A stretch of 5,609 nt of DNA from NCBI GenBank assembly GCA_031260385.1, contig JAIRKB010000180.1, positions 1 through 5,609 on the forward strand, given 5' to 3'. The first letter of the stretch is position 1. Each line of letters starts with the position of its first letter. Made by a program: the position numbers and the translations under genes. Below the pieces are notes generated by a model that made no database searches, had not been told where the DNA came from, and worked only from the letters and a program-made list of their open reading frames with translations. This DNA is from Propionibacteriaceae bacterium (GTDB taxonomy: Bacteria > Actinomycetota > Actinomycetes > Propionibacteriales > Propionibacteriaceae). Positions 1 to 5,585 of this stretch are shown here, one piece after another.

Positions 1-876
1 GGTGATCGCCAGCCCATCGCGCTCCACCCATCGTTCAACCAAGGTGGCTTGTGAGCGCAAGGCGGCCCCCCTAAAGGAGTCGATCCCCCGATCAGGATCC
101 CAGGTCACTATCGTCGGTGAGAGCCCATCAACCAACCCGTCGAGCACCTGGCCTTGCAGATCGTCGACATCCTCGAAGCTATCAACGATCAGCAGCGATC
201 CAGGCGGACGAACCAGCTGCCGGGTCGCCGCATCGGCTAACTGCCGACAAGCGAGCAATAACAATTCCGGATAGTCAACCACTTGGGCGAGAGCGATAAT
301 GTCCAGATATTCCTGATAGAACCGGGCCAGGCTGACCAGCTCGGCCCGACCCTGGCGGATTCCCTGCTCCTCCACCGCCGCCGGAGACAACCCCGCCCGC
401 TGGCAAGCAACCACGGCCTCCCGTAAGTCATCAGCGAAGATCGCTGCCGTGCGTACGATCGCAAACTCGGGCGGCCAAGCCGTCTCGGGCTGCCCGGCCA
501 AGATCTGACGAATATGGCTGTCCTGGCGGGCAGCTGACAGCAGGGTGGGCATCGGTTCAGCGCCGTGTTGACCGATGCCAAGGGCCAGACTATAGAAGGT
601 CGTCACATTGAGCTTCGCGAGCGGCGCCCGCCCGGCAATCGCCGCCCGGATCCGAAAACGCTCCCGCCGCGACCCGGTGATGAACAGCACCGGGCGATCA
701 CTATGGTCTAGTTCCCAGATCGCGGCTTCGATCGCTGCCGTTGTCTTGCCACTGCGCGGCCCACCAAGCAGCAAACTAGTCCCCCGGCGCAACCCAACCA
801 CCGCCATCTGGGCCTTCGACAGCACCGGTGACGTCGGTGTTGGACGGGCGACCGGTCGGTAGCTTAAGGTCATCAT
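1..876 (-). CDS. adnA: AdnA-like UvrD/REP-family helicase(-nuclease) subunit, N-terminal 292 residues, cut by the left edge
   Basis: The minus strand is open without a stop from ATG 876 (or the adjacent in-frame ATG 873) to base 1, giving 292 residues. An AGGA lies at 890-887, 10 nt before ATG 876. Visible superfamily 1 motifs: a Q-motif-like LSKAQ around residues 19-23, Walker A GGPRSGKTT at 38-46, a motif Ia-like stretch at 63-80, motif Ib TFYSLALG at 93-100, a region with WPPEF followed by ADDLREAV typical of actinobacterial AdnA (about 134-155), a motif II position VDSFEDVDDLQ at 231-241, and a motif III position WDPDRGIDSFRGA at 259-271. In the family, AdnA pairs with AdnB to resect DNA double-strand breaks in the cytoplasm. 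The AdnA nuclease domain is C-terminal and would lie outside the window, as would adnB. Oddities: the usual Walker B DE is DS (D232, S233) and the usual Gln of motif III is Arg263, so ATP hydrolysis here may be impaired. Another UvrD-like paralogue is possible. The gene diverges from the operon at 1021. Confidence 0.8.
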   Translation of the reverse strand, partial: MMTLSYRPVARPTPTSPVLSKAQMAVVGLRRGTSLLLGGPRSGKTTAAIEAAIWELDHSDRPVLFITGSRRERFRIRAAIAGRAPLAKLNVTTFYSLALGIGQHGAEPMPTLLSAARQDSHIRQILAGQPETAWPPEFAIVRTAAIFADDLREAVVACQRAGLSPAAVEEQGIRQGRAELVSLARFYQEYLDIIALAQVVDYPELLLLACRQLADAATRQLVRPPGSLLIVDSFEDVDDLQGQVLDGLVDGLSPTIVTWDPDRGIDSFRGAALRSQATLVERWVERDGLAIT

Positions 877-984
877 TCACCATTTTTCCTGCGTGAAAGC
901 CAAATCCGGGCTGGAAACCCTGAACTCTCCCCCCATTATGGGACAGACCTCGGACAAATTACCCCTAGCCCCCCCTGTATCCGG

Positions 985-995
985 TAGATTAGGAT
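985..995 (+). promoter_or_regulatory. Candidate -10 element(s) for the TelA operon
   Basis: TAGATT (985-990) and TAGGAT (990-995) share one base and both fit the TAnnnT pattern usual for actinobacterial housekeeping promoters. Transcription from either would begin close to or after the upstream ATG at 994, which supports ATG 1021 as the real TelA start. No -35 hexamer resembling TTGACA is seen 16-19 bp upstream, so the promoter would be activator-dependent or use another sigma factor, or the call is wrong. Confidence 0.25.
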
Positions 996-1009
996 GACCA
1001 CTCGCGTAT

Positions 1010-1014
1010 GGAGG
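1010..1014 (+). promoter_or_regulatory. Ribosome binding site that fixes the TelA start
   Basis: GGAGG at 1010-1014 is followed by a 6-nt spacer and ATG at 1021. The in-frame ATG at 994 lies upstream of this site and has no comparable Shine-Dalgarno sequence, so the nine extra residues starting at 994 are probably not translated. Confidence 0.8.
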
Positions 1015-1020
1015 AAACCC

Positions 1021-2253
1021 ATGTCTGATCTGTCGGCTCAAGCCGTCCCCGCACCGGCACCCACAGTTGAAATTCCCATCCTCTCCTTGGAAGCGCCCGC
1101 TGCGATGGCTGTGGTCCCGGTGACCCAAGCCCCAGCGATGGCCCCGCAGGTCGAGGTCGCCCAAGTGCCCGTTCTTGACGATAAGGTCTCAACCTTCATG
1201 GCCCAGATCGAGAAAGCATCCTCAAAGTCCCCGGAACTGAATGCTCAAGCCGACGCCGTCCGGGCGATGGGTGATATTGACATTCGCAAGGCGGCCGAGA
1301 CCTCCAATCGCCTGCTTACCACGCCCGTGAAGTCGATTCGCGATGGCGGTTTGGCGGCAGGCTCGTCGGTAGGCAAGACCCTGATGGATCTGCGGCGGAC
1401 GGTAGAAGATCTTGACCCCAAGGTCGAGACGAGCTTTGGTAAGAAACTACTTAAAAAAGTCCCCGGTTCGGCAAAGGATTACTTCCGGCGCTACCAGTCC
1501 TCCCAGGATCATCTCAATGCCATCTTGCATGCCTTGCGCTCCGGCCAAGATGAACTAACCAAAGACAATGTCTCGCTCAATATGGAGAAGCAAAACCTCT
1601 GGCAGACCATGGGACGGCTCAATCAATATATCTACATTGCCGAGCGCCTTGACTCCCAAATGACCCAGAAGATCGCCGAACTCGAGTATGCCGACCCGGA
1701 TCGGGCCAAGGTCCTTAACGAGGATGTTCTGTTCTACGTCCGCCAGAAACACCAAGACCTGCTGACCCAACTAGCGGTCTCGATCCAGAGCTACCTCAGC
1801 ATCGACATCATCATCAAGAACAATATCGAGCTCATCAAAGGTGTTGATCGCGCCTCCACCACGACGGTTTCCGCCTTGCGGACCGCTGTGATTGTCGCCT
1901 CCGCCCTCGGCAACCAGAAGCTTGTTCTCGACCAGATCACCGCTCTCAACCAGACCACCACCGGTCTGATTCAGCGGACCTCCGAGATGTTGCGCGATAA
2001 TTCGGGCGCCATTCAGGAGCAAGCCGCCTCGGCGACGATCGGGATTGCCCAGCTCCAGCAGGCCTTCAAGAATATCTACGACACCATGGACTCGATCGAC
2101 ACCTTCAAGCTCAAGGCCTTGTCCAATATGGCGCAAACCATCAATGTCCTCGAGCAAGAGGTCGGGAAGTCGCGGGCCTATCTCGAACGGGTTCAGAACG
2201 CGCCGACGCCACCGGCCATTGAGGGCAGCCTGAACGTCCAACTCGAATCCTGA
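1021..2253 (+). CDS. telA: TelA/KlaA-family protein (annotated in databases as toxic anion resistance protein)
   Basis: This 410-residue protein is full length for the family and cytosolic, with no signal peptide or membrane segment. Residues 1-50 are a Pro/Ala/Val-rich, probably disordered tail; residues from about 51 onward are helical and hydrophilic. Recognisable TelA blocks include LRRTVEDLDP near 124-133, DYFRRYQSSQDHLNAIL at 153-169, GQDELTKDN at 175-183, the EDVLFYVRQKHQDLLTQLAV block at 234-253, NNIELIKGVDRASTTTVSAL at 267-286, a stretch around NQKLVLDQITALN at 298-310, and IYDTMDSIDTFKLKAL at 352-367. TelA was named for plasmid-borne tellurite resistance, but chromosomal members are linked to envelope-stress and antimicrobial tolerance and their biochemical activity is unknown; nothing here demonstrates tellurite resistance. 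The start is set by GGAGG at 1010-1014. It is the first gene of the plus-strand operon, 11 nt before a XpaC-like gene, matching the TelA/XpaC pairing known from Firmicutes (xpaC-yaaN). Confidence 0.92.
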   Translation: MSDLSAQAVPAPAPTVEIPILSLEAPAAMAVVPVTQAPAMAPQVEVAQVPVLDDKVSTFMAQIEKASSKSPELNAQADAVRAMGDIDIRKAAETSNRLLTTPVKSIRDGGLAAGSSVGKTLMDLRRTVEDLDPKVETSFGKKLLKKVPGSAKDYFRRYQSSQDHLNAILHALRSGQDELTKDNVSLNMEKQNLWQTMGRLNQYIYIAERLDSQMTQKIAELEYADPDRAKVLNEDVLFYVRQKHQDLLTQLAVSIQSYLSIDIIIKNNIELIKGVDRASTTTVSALRTAVIVASALGNQKLVLDQITALNQTTTGLIQRTSEMLRDNSGAIQEQAASATIGIAQLQQAFKNIYDTMDSIDTFKLKALSNMAQTINVLEQEVGKSRAYLERVQNAPTPPAIEGSLNVQLES

Positions 2254-2264
2254 AAGAGGTTACC

Positions 2265-2801
2265 GTGGGCCTGTTTGATCGCAACCGGGAGGAACCGGTC
2301 CCTGAGGCGCCCGCCACGCCAGCGGCCCCTACGCCCGAGGATATTATGGCGGCCCTGGATCAGATGGACGCTAGGGTCACCACGGCGGCGGTCTCAACAG
2401 CGGTGGTTGCCCGCGTGAGACGGATCAGTGAGCGGCTACGCGCCACCTTGCCCCGGATGAGTAACGCCGGTCTAACCTCGGTTGAACAGTATTCCCTGAT
2501 TGCGACGGCGACTAGTTACATGCCTCAAACTGTTGGCAGTTATGTACGTTTGCCGCGTGACTGGGCGGATTCCCGACCGGTCGACGCCGGGCGCTCCTCG
2601 CTCTTGGTCCTGATCGATCAGCTAGACTTACTAGGGGATACTGTCGACAAGATTTACGATGCGGTGCTAGCAAAGGATGCCCAAGCTTTGGTGGTCCATG
2701 GTCGCTTCCTCGCCGAGAAATTCGCTCCTGGTCGCCAGAACCTAAAACCAGTTTCTGCGCCGAAACCCGCCGCAGAAACTGGCCTTCTTGATCTGGGGTA
2801 A
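2265..2801 (+). CDS. Small soluble protein resembling the cytosolic domain of XpaC
   Basis: This 178-residue protein has a GTG start 11 nt after the TelA stop, with AAGAGG just upstream (2255-2260 region, about 4-5 nt spacing). Residues 1-8 (MGLFDRNR) are followed by a Pro/Ala-rich stretch to about 23, then helices at about 25-62 and a block around 66-152 containing SYMPQTVGSYVRLP at 84-97, a hydrophobic helix with LLVLIDQLDLLGDTVDKIYD at 113-132, and a final helix to FLAEKF at 148-153. A YMP-type turn followed by two helices and a final helix resembles the C-terminal part of XpaC proteins, but the pair of N-terminal transmembrane helices typical of XpaC is absent. The XpaC link rests on this pattern plus the position beside TelA and is tentative. 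The last 18 codons hold a perfect inverted repeat. It precedes the AAA+ gene by 2 nt. Confidence 0.8.
   Translation: MGLFDRNREEPVPEAPATPAAPTPEDIMAALDQMDARVTTAAVSTAVVARVRRISERLRATLPRMSNAGLTSVEQYSLIATATSYMPQTVGSYVRLPRDWADSRPVDAGRSSLLVLIDQLDLLGDTVDKIYDAVLAKDAQALVVHGRFLAEKFAPGRQNLKPVSAPKPAAETGLLDLG
2748..2782. repeat. Perfect 12-bp inverted repeat (RNA hairpin) at the end of the XpaC-like gene
   Basis: CCAGTTTCTGCG at 2748-2759 is exactly complementary to CGCAGAAACTGG at 2771-2782, with an 11-nt loop (2760-2770). The loop contains GAAAC at 2762-2766, which could also pair with GTTTC at 2751-2755, offering a smaller alternative fold. The hairpin ends 21 nt before the AAA+ start codon at 2804 and 12 nt before its GGGG Shine-Dalgarno (2795-2798). 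It lacks a following T-run (CCTTCTTG only), so it is not a standard intrinsic terminator. It could be an attenuator, an mRNA-stability or processing element, or a protein-binding site, while still encoding the Pro/Ala-rich C-terminal tail. Confidence 0.75.
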
Positions 2802-2803
2802 AG

Positions 2804-3958
2804 ATGAATGATGAACCAAGCCGGGAACCGACCACCCAGGAGTTGATGTCCGACTTCACTAAGAAAGCGCCGGACTTGCTCAAACAGGTGTTAGGCCAAC
2901 TGCGCGATCTGAACGTCGAACAGAGCCGGGCGATCCGCGATCTGGGGTTTGATCCCTTCGATCTTAGTGATATGAACCCCCAGGGGGCCGGAGCCTTTCC
3001 CGGAATAGGGTCATCATCAACTCCTACCCAACCAGGCCAGTCAGACCAAGGCGAGGTAGCACCAGCTCAAGTCGCCACCACCGGTCAACCAACCCCACCG
3101 GCTATCGAGGCTAAGCCCGCCAAAACCCTCGAGGAAGCCCTCGCCGAGATGGATGAACTGATCGGCCTCGACTCCGTGAAATCCGAGATCCACCGCCAAT
3201 CAGCGATCTTGAGGATCCAAGGGCTGCGCCAAAAAGCCGGGCTGAAAGACCCGACGGTGACCCGTCACCTAGTTTTTGTCGGCAACCCGGGAACCGGGAA
3301 AACCACCATGGGCCGTCTGGTCGGGGATATTTATCGGGCGCTTGGTCTGTTGTCAAAAGGCCATCTGATTGAGGTTGACCGCTCCGAGTTGGTCGCTGGC
3401 TATCTCGGCCAAACGGCGATCAAGACCGCTGAGGTCGTCGAGAAAGCCGCTGGTGGCGTCCTGTTTATTGATGAGGCCTACGCGCTGGCTGGTGACCAAT
3501 ATGGCCAGGAGTCAATCAACACCCTCGTCAAAGAGATGGAGGATCGGCGCGGGGATCTGGTGGTTATTGTCGCTGGTTATCCAGTGCCGATGGCGAAGTT
3601 CATCGCCGAAAACCCGGGGCTCGAATCCCGGTTTCGGACCACGATCATCTTCCCCGATTACACCGATGACGAGTTGGTGGAAATCTTCACCTCCCTGGCA
3701 TCGAAAGCCGATTTCGACCTGCCCGAAGACACCATTCGCGCTTTCAAGGCCCAGTTGGCCCTCCAGATCCGCGACGAAACCTTCGGCAATGGGCGCTACG
3801 CCCGCAATGTTTTTGAGGCGGCAATCGGCAAGATGGCTTGGCGACTAAAGGATGTCGAAGAACCAAGCTTGGAGCAGTTGCGCGCCATCCTGCCCGAAGA
3901 TGTTGCCCCGGAACCGGGGCCGCGACCGGTCGTACCAGAAATGGTGGAAGAATCATGA
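2804..3958 (+). CDS. AAA+ ATPase of the CbbX/SpoVK/EccA type
   Basis: This 384-residue cytosolic ATPase starts at ATG 2804, 2 nt after the preceding stop, with GGGG at 2795-2798. Residues 1-50 form helices, and about 51-108 is a Pro/Ser/Gln/Thr-rich linker. The AAA+ core spans about 109-365: a DELIGLDSVKSEI entry block near 117-129, Walker A GNPGTGKTT at 160-168, the pore-loop-like GYLGQTA at 199-205, Walker B VLFIDEAYAL at 219-228 with D223 and E224, sensor 1 region VVIVAGYP at 253-260, an arginine-finger candidate R276 in ESRFR, and a sensor 2 region GNGRYARN at 328-335. All expected catalytic residues are present, so it should be active, probably as a hexameric ring. Relatives remodel proteins: CbbX reactivates RuBisCO and EccA serves type VII secretion. 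No RuBisCO or ESX gene is visible, so the substrate is more likely a product of this operon. The stop overlaps the next start as ATGA (3955-3958). Confidence 0.93.
   Translation: MNDEPSREPTTQELMSDFTKKAPDLLKQVLGQLRDLNVEQSRAIRDLGFDPFDLSDMNPQGAGAFPGIGSSSTPTQPGQSDQGEVAPAQVATTGQPTPPAIEAKPAKTLEEALAEMDELIGLDSVKSEIHRQSAILRIQGLRQKAGLKDPTVTRHLVFVGNPGTGKTTMGRLVGDIYRALGLLSKGHLIEVDRSELVAGYLGQTAIKTAEVVEKAAGGVLFIDEAYALAGDQYGQESINTLVKEMEDRRGDLVVIVAGYPVPMAKFIAENPGLESRFRTTIIFPDYTDDELVEIFTSLASKADFDLPEDTIRAFKAQLALQIRDETFGNGRYARNVFEAAIGKMAWRLKDVEEPSLEQLRAILPEDVAPEPGPRPVVPEMVEES
3905..3932. repeat. Two adjacent palindromes near the end of the AAA+ gene
   Basis: GCCCCGG and CCGGGGC (3905-3911 and 3914-3920) are complementary around a 2-nt centre, and the 10-nt palindrome CGACCGGTCG follows at 3923-3932. 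They end 22 nt before the membrane-protein start at 3955. In RNA the first could fold as a 6-bp stem with a 4-nt loop. They may be chance products of GC-rich codons in a Pro/Glu/Arg-rich tail. Confidence 0.35.
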
Positions 3959-4485
3959 GCCAGACCCCCTACATCAAGGTCACCTCTCAGGCGGCGTTCG
4001 CCTCCCCTCAGCTGGCGATAACCCAAGCTGCCCCCCGGACCTTGCAAACCACCCTGCCACCGCCGCTGCCCGCTAGTCCACTGTCTCATCGGCTGCCGGG
4101 CCCCCAGTTCTACTACGTTATGCGAACGGTGTTGGTTGTCTTCACCCTGGTGTCAGCAACCTTGTGTACGGCGGCCGTCCTGATGGCGATGACCTCGACC
4201 CCCGCCGGAGGTATTGATGTGCTAGCGGTGATCGTGACGATCCTGGCTTGTGCCGCCTTCTTGGTCGCCATGATCGTCACCGCTCGTCGTTCCCACCGCG
4301 TGATTAATCTGGGGCTAGCGATCGGACTGGCCGCCGCCGCCACCCAGATGGTGGTCTTCTTGACCTACGCGGCTAGTAGTTTTAGCTTTGGTGTTTGGTA
4401 CATCATCATCATTGAAACCCTGAGACTTATTGGCGTGATTGCGCCGCTGACCGGCCTTCAAGCCCGGATCAGGGAGTATTCATGA
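3955..4485 (+). CDS. Small membrane protein with four predicted transmembrane helices and a proline-rich N-terminal tail
   Basis: I do not recognise this 176-residue protein. Residues 1-50 are polar and Pro/Thr/Gln-rich, including LPPPLP at 34-39, with no signal peptide. Four hydrophobic segments follow at about 53-79, 87-108, 117-139 and 145-168. Basic residues RRSHR at 111-115 between helices 2 and 3 suggest by the positive-inside rule that this loop and both termini are cytoplasmic. The start at 3955 is supported by the GGTGG at 3943-3947 with 7-nt spacing and by the ATGA overlap with the AAA+ stop. An in-frame ATG at 3838 would add 39 Arg-rich residues read out of frame with the AAA+ gene and is unlikely. 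The stop overlaps the next start (4482-4485). It may be the membrane anchor or sensor for the soluble proteins of the operon, since none of the others has a membrane segment. Confidence 0.85.
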   Translation: MSQTPYIKVTSQAAFASPQLAITQAAPRTLQTTLPPPLPASPLSHRLPGPQFYYVMRTVLVVFTLVSATLCTAAVLMAMTSTPAGGIDVLAVIVTILACAAFLVAMIVTARRSHRVINLGLAIGLAAAATQMVVFLTYAASSFSFGVWYIIIIETLRLIGVIAPLTGLQARIREYS

Positions 4486-5585
4486 GTGTGCCCTGGCCCG
4501 CTGGGTCGCCCCAGAACCCACCATCGATCCCTCAGACGCTGACCTACCTGGATCAACTGGGGGCTTGGCTAGAGGCGCAACGCAGCGAACTAGATCGGCT
4601 CGACAAGAAGATGCAACAAGGGGCCGGTGAACTCGGGGTTCATGACATTGCCATGACCCTGACGGTCTGGCAAGCCATCAACCAGCGCTACACCGACCTG
4701 CTGAAAACCTGGGACTCCGGTCGGGTTACCGAGGTCGAACTCAAACGGCTGGCGGTGATGACCTGGGCCAATCTCAACGACCCGCTCACCCCGGGGGTCT
4801 CCCTGTCGACTGGCGGTGGTTTGGCGCTGAGTCTGCCGGAAGCCTGTCGGATGTTGGATGCCTTGATTGCTCAACTGTCATCCCGCCACCAGTTGTCCCC
4901 CATGCCAACCCAGGTTTCGACCCGGATCGTCGCCTTGCGCGCCCAGGTCGAGAGGATCAAGGACCAAGCCGGGCTCGATCCGCCCGCCGTACGCCAACTC
5001 ATCGAACCGAAGATCGCCGACCTAGTCAACGACGTGAGAGTCGTCATTGAGAAGGCCGACCGCGGGGCTGATATTGGTGGAATCCTCGGACCAGCCGAGG
5101 TCAAGGCCGCCCAATTGGAACGCGACCTGATCGTCGGCCATGCCGAGCGGGCCCAACTCGTCGGTAAGGTCCAGGACGCCAAAAACAAGCGTGCCGGTTT
5201 GAAACGGCGCGAACAGACTGTGGCGGCTTTAGTGGTCAAGACCCAAGCTGAAGTAGACCCGGCGCCGAAATACGCCGTCCCCCAGGTGGACGCGCTCGGT
5301 GAGGTTCCGACCACAGCGGCCGAGCTGACGGCTTATCTAGCGCGCCTTGACCAGGTCAACGCCGCCCTGGAGATCGTCCAGAAGGCCAACCAAGCCGCGG
5401 CCGGGCGCCTCGAAGGGGTGGTAAGACGTTTTCAGGTGGCCAAGGCAGCCAAGGCGGGCTTAGCTGACCCCCTCTCGATCACCCTCGCGGATCAACTAGA
5501 GCAGCTTTTCATTACCAAACCAGCGCCGATTGATGTCATCGAACCGCTTCTCGGCGCATATGAGGCTACGGGGAGGAAGCCATGA
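4482..5585 (+). CDS. Conserved actinobacterial coiled-coil protein of PknG-type kinase loci
   Basis: This 367-residue soluble protein has no signal peptide or membrane helix. It starts at ATG 4482 in an ATGA overlap, with AGGGAG at 4471-4476. Residues 1-18 are Pro-rich; the rest is mostly helical with heptad-like stretches around 20-45, 143-192, 204-255 and 278-325. Signatures I associate with a hypothetical protein found beside PknG-like kinases in actinobacteria are RSELDRLD (34-41), WQAINQRYTDLLKTWDSGRV (63-82), SLPEACRMLDAL (117-128), RGADIGGILGPAE (194-206) and ERDLIVGHAERA (213-224). No catalytic motif is seen, so a scaffold or kinase-substrate role is more likely than an enzyme; its function is unknown. 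The following gene begins within its stop codon, which supports the kinase-locus reading. Confidence 0.87.
   Translation: MSVPWPAGSPQNPPSIPQTLTYLDQLGAWLEAQRSELDRLDKKMQQGAGELGVHDIAMTLTVWQAINQRYTDLLKTWDSGRVTEVELKRLAVMTWANLNDPLTPGVSLSTGGGLALSLPEACRMLDALIAQLSSRHQLSPMPTQVSTRIVALRAQVERIKDQAGLDPPAVRQLIEPKIADLVNDVRVVIEKADRGADIGGILGPAEVKAAQLERDLIVGHAERAQLVGKVQDAKNKRAGLKRREQTVAALVVKTQAEVDPAPKYAVPQVDALGEVPTTAAELTAYLARLDQVNAALEIVQKANQAAAGRLEGVVRRFQVAKAAKAGLADPLSITLADQLEQLFITKPAPIDVIEPLLGAYEATGRKP
5571..5576 (+). promoter_or_regulatory. Strong ribosome binding site for the truncated gene at 5582
   Basis: GGGAGG at 5571-5576 lies 5 nt before ATG 5582 and supports a real gene starting there even though only nine codons are visible. 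Confidence 0.8.

Larger units (their letters stand above)
877..1020. promoter_or_regulatory. Divergent intergenic region between the helicase gene and the TelA operon
   Basis: These 144 bp should carry promoters for both directions. On the plus strand, two overlapping TAnnnT hexamers, TAGATT at 985-990 and TAGGAT at 990-995, are plausible -10 boxes that would place the transcript start near 997-1002, shortly before the TelA ribosome site. No convincing -35 box sits at the right distance from either. On the minus strand, CATAAT (complement of 935-940) could be a -10 box for the helicase gene, again without a clear -35. Possible protein-binding sequences are an 11-nt palindrome CCCATTATGGG at 932-942 and two direct GGACA copies at 941-945 and 952-956, spaced 11 bp, about one helical turn. 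All promoter calls are weak; that the region contains promoters follows mainly from gene orientation. Confidence 0.45.

Noticed and set aside
2..862. Plus-strand ORFs at 2-274 and 608-862 and a minus-strand ORF at 237-581
   Set aside because: They are shadows of the single uninterrupted minus-strand frame 876-1, which carries ordered helicase motifs; their translations are Ser/Arg/Pro-rich and have no recognisable domain.
994..1020. Upstream ATG at 994 as the TelA start
   Set aside because: It lacks a good ribosome site and may lie at or before the transcript start, while GGAGG with 6-nt spacing precedes ATG 1021.
1771..2241. 156-residue minus-strand ORF opposite the telA gene
   Set aside because: It lies wholly antisense to strongly conserved TelA sequence, has no recognisable motif, and its length is expected from codon bias in GC-rich DNA.
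1021..2253. Calling the locus a tellurite-resistance determinant
   Set aside because: The protein is TelA family, but no TerB/TerC/TerD/TerZ gene is visible and chromosomal TelA proteins often have no proven tellurite phenotype.
2748..2800. Intrinsic terminator ending the first part of the operon
   Set aside because: The stem is strong, but only CCTTCTTG follows instead of a T-run, the gene continues through it, and the next gene starts 2 nt after its stop.
3369..3848. 159-residue plus-strand ORF inside the AAA+ gene
   Set aside because: It is out of frame with intact Walker B, arginine finger and sensor 2 motifs and its Ser/Arg/Pro/Trp-rich translation looks like a frame shadow.
3838..3954. 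N-terminal extension of the membrane protein from ATG 3838
   Set aside because: The extra 39 residues are Arg/Gly-rich and overlap the AAA+ gene in another frame; ATG 3955 has a ribosome site and the ATGA overlap pattern repeated downstream.
4871..5314. 147-residue minus-strand ORF opposite the coiled-coil gene
   Set aside because: The plus strand carries the conserved blocks RGADIGGILGPAE and ERDLIVGHAERA; the antisense translation is Ser/Thr/Ala/Trp-rich with no domain.
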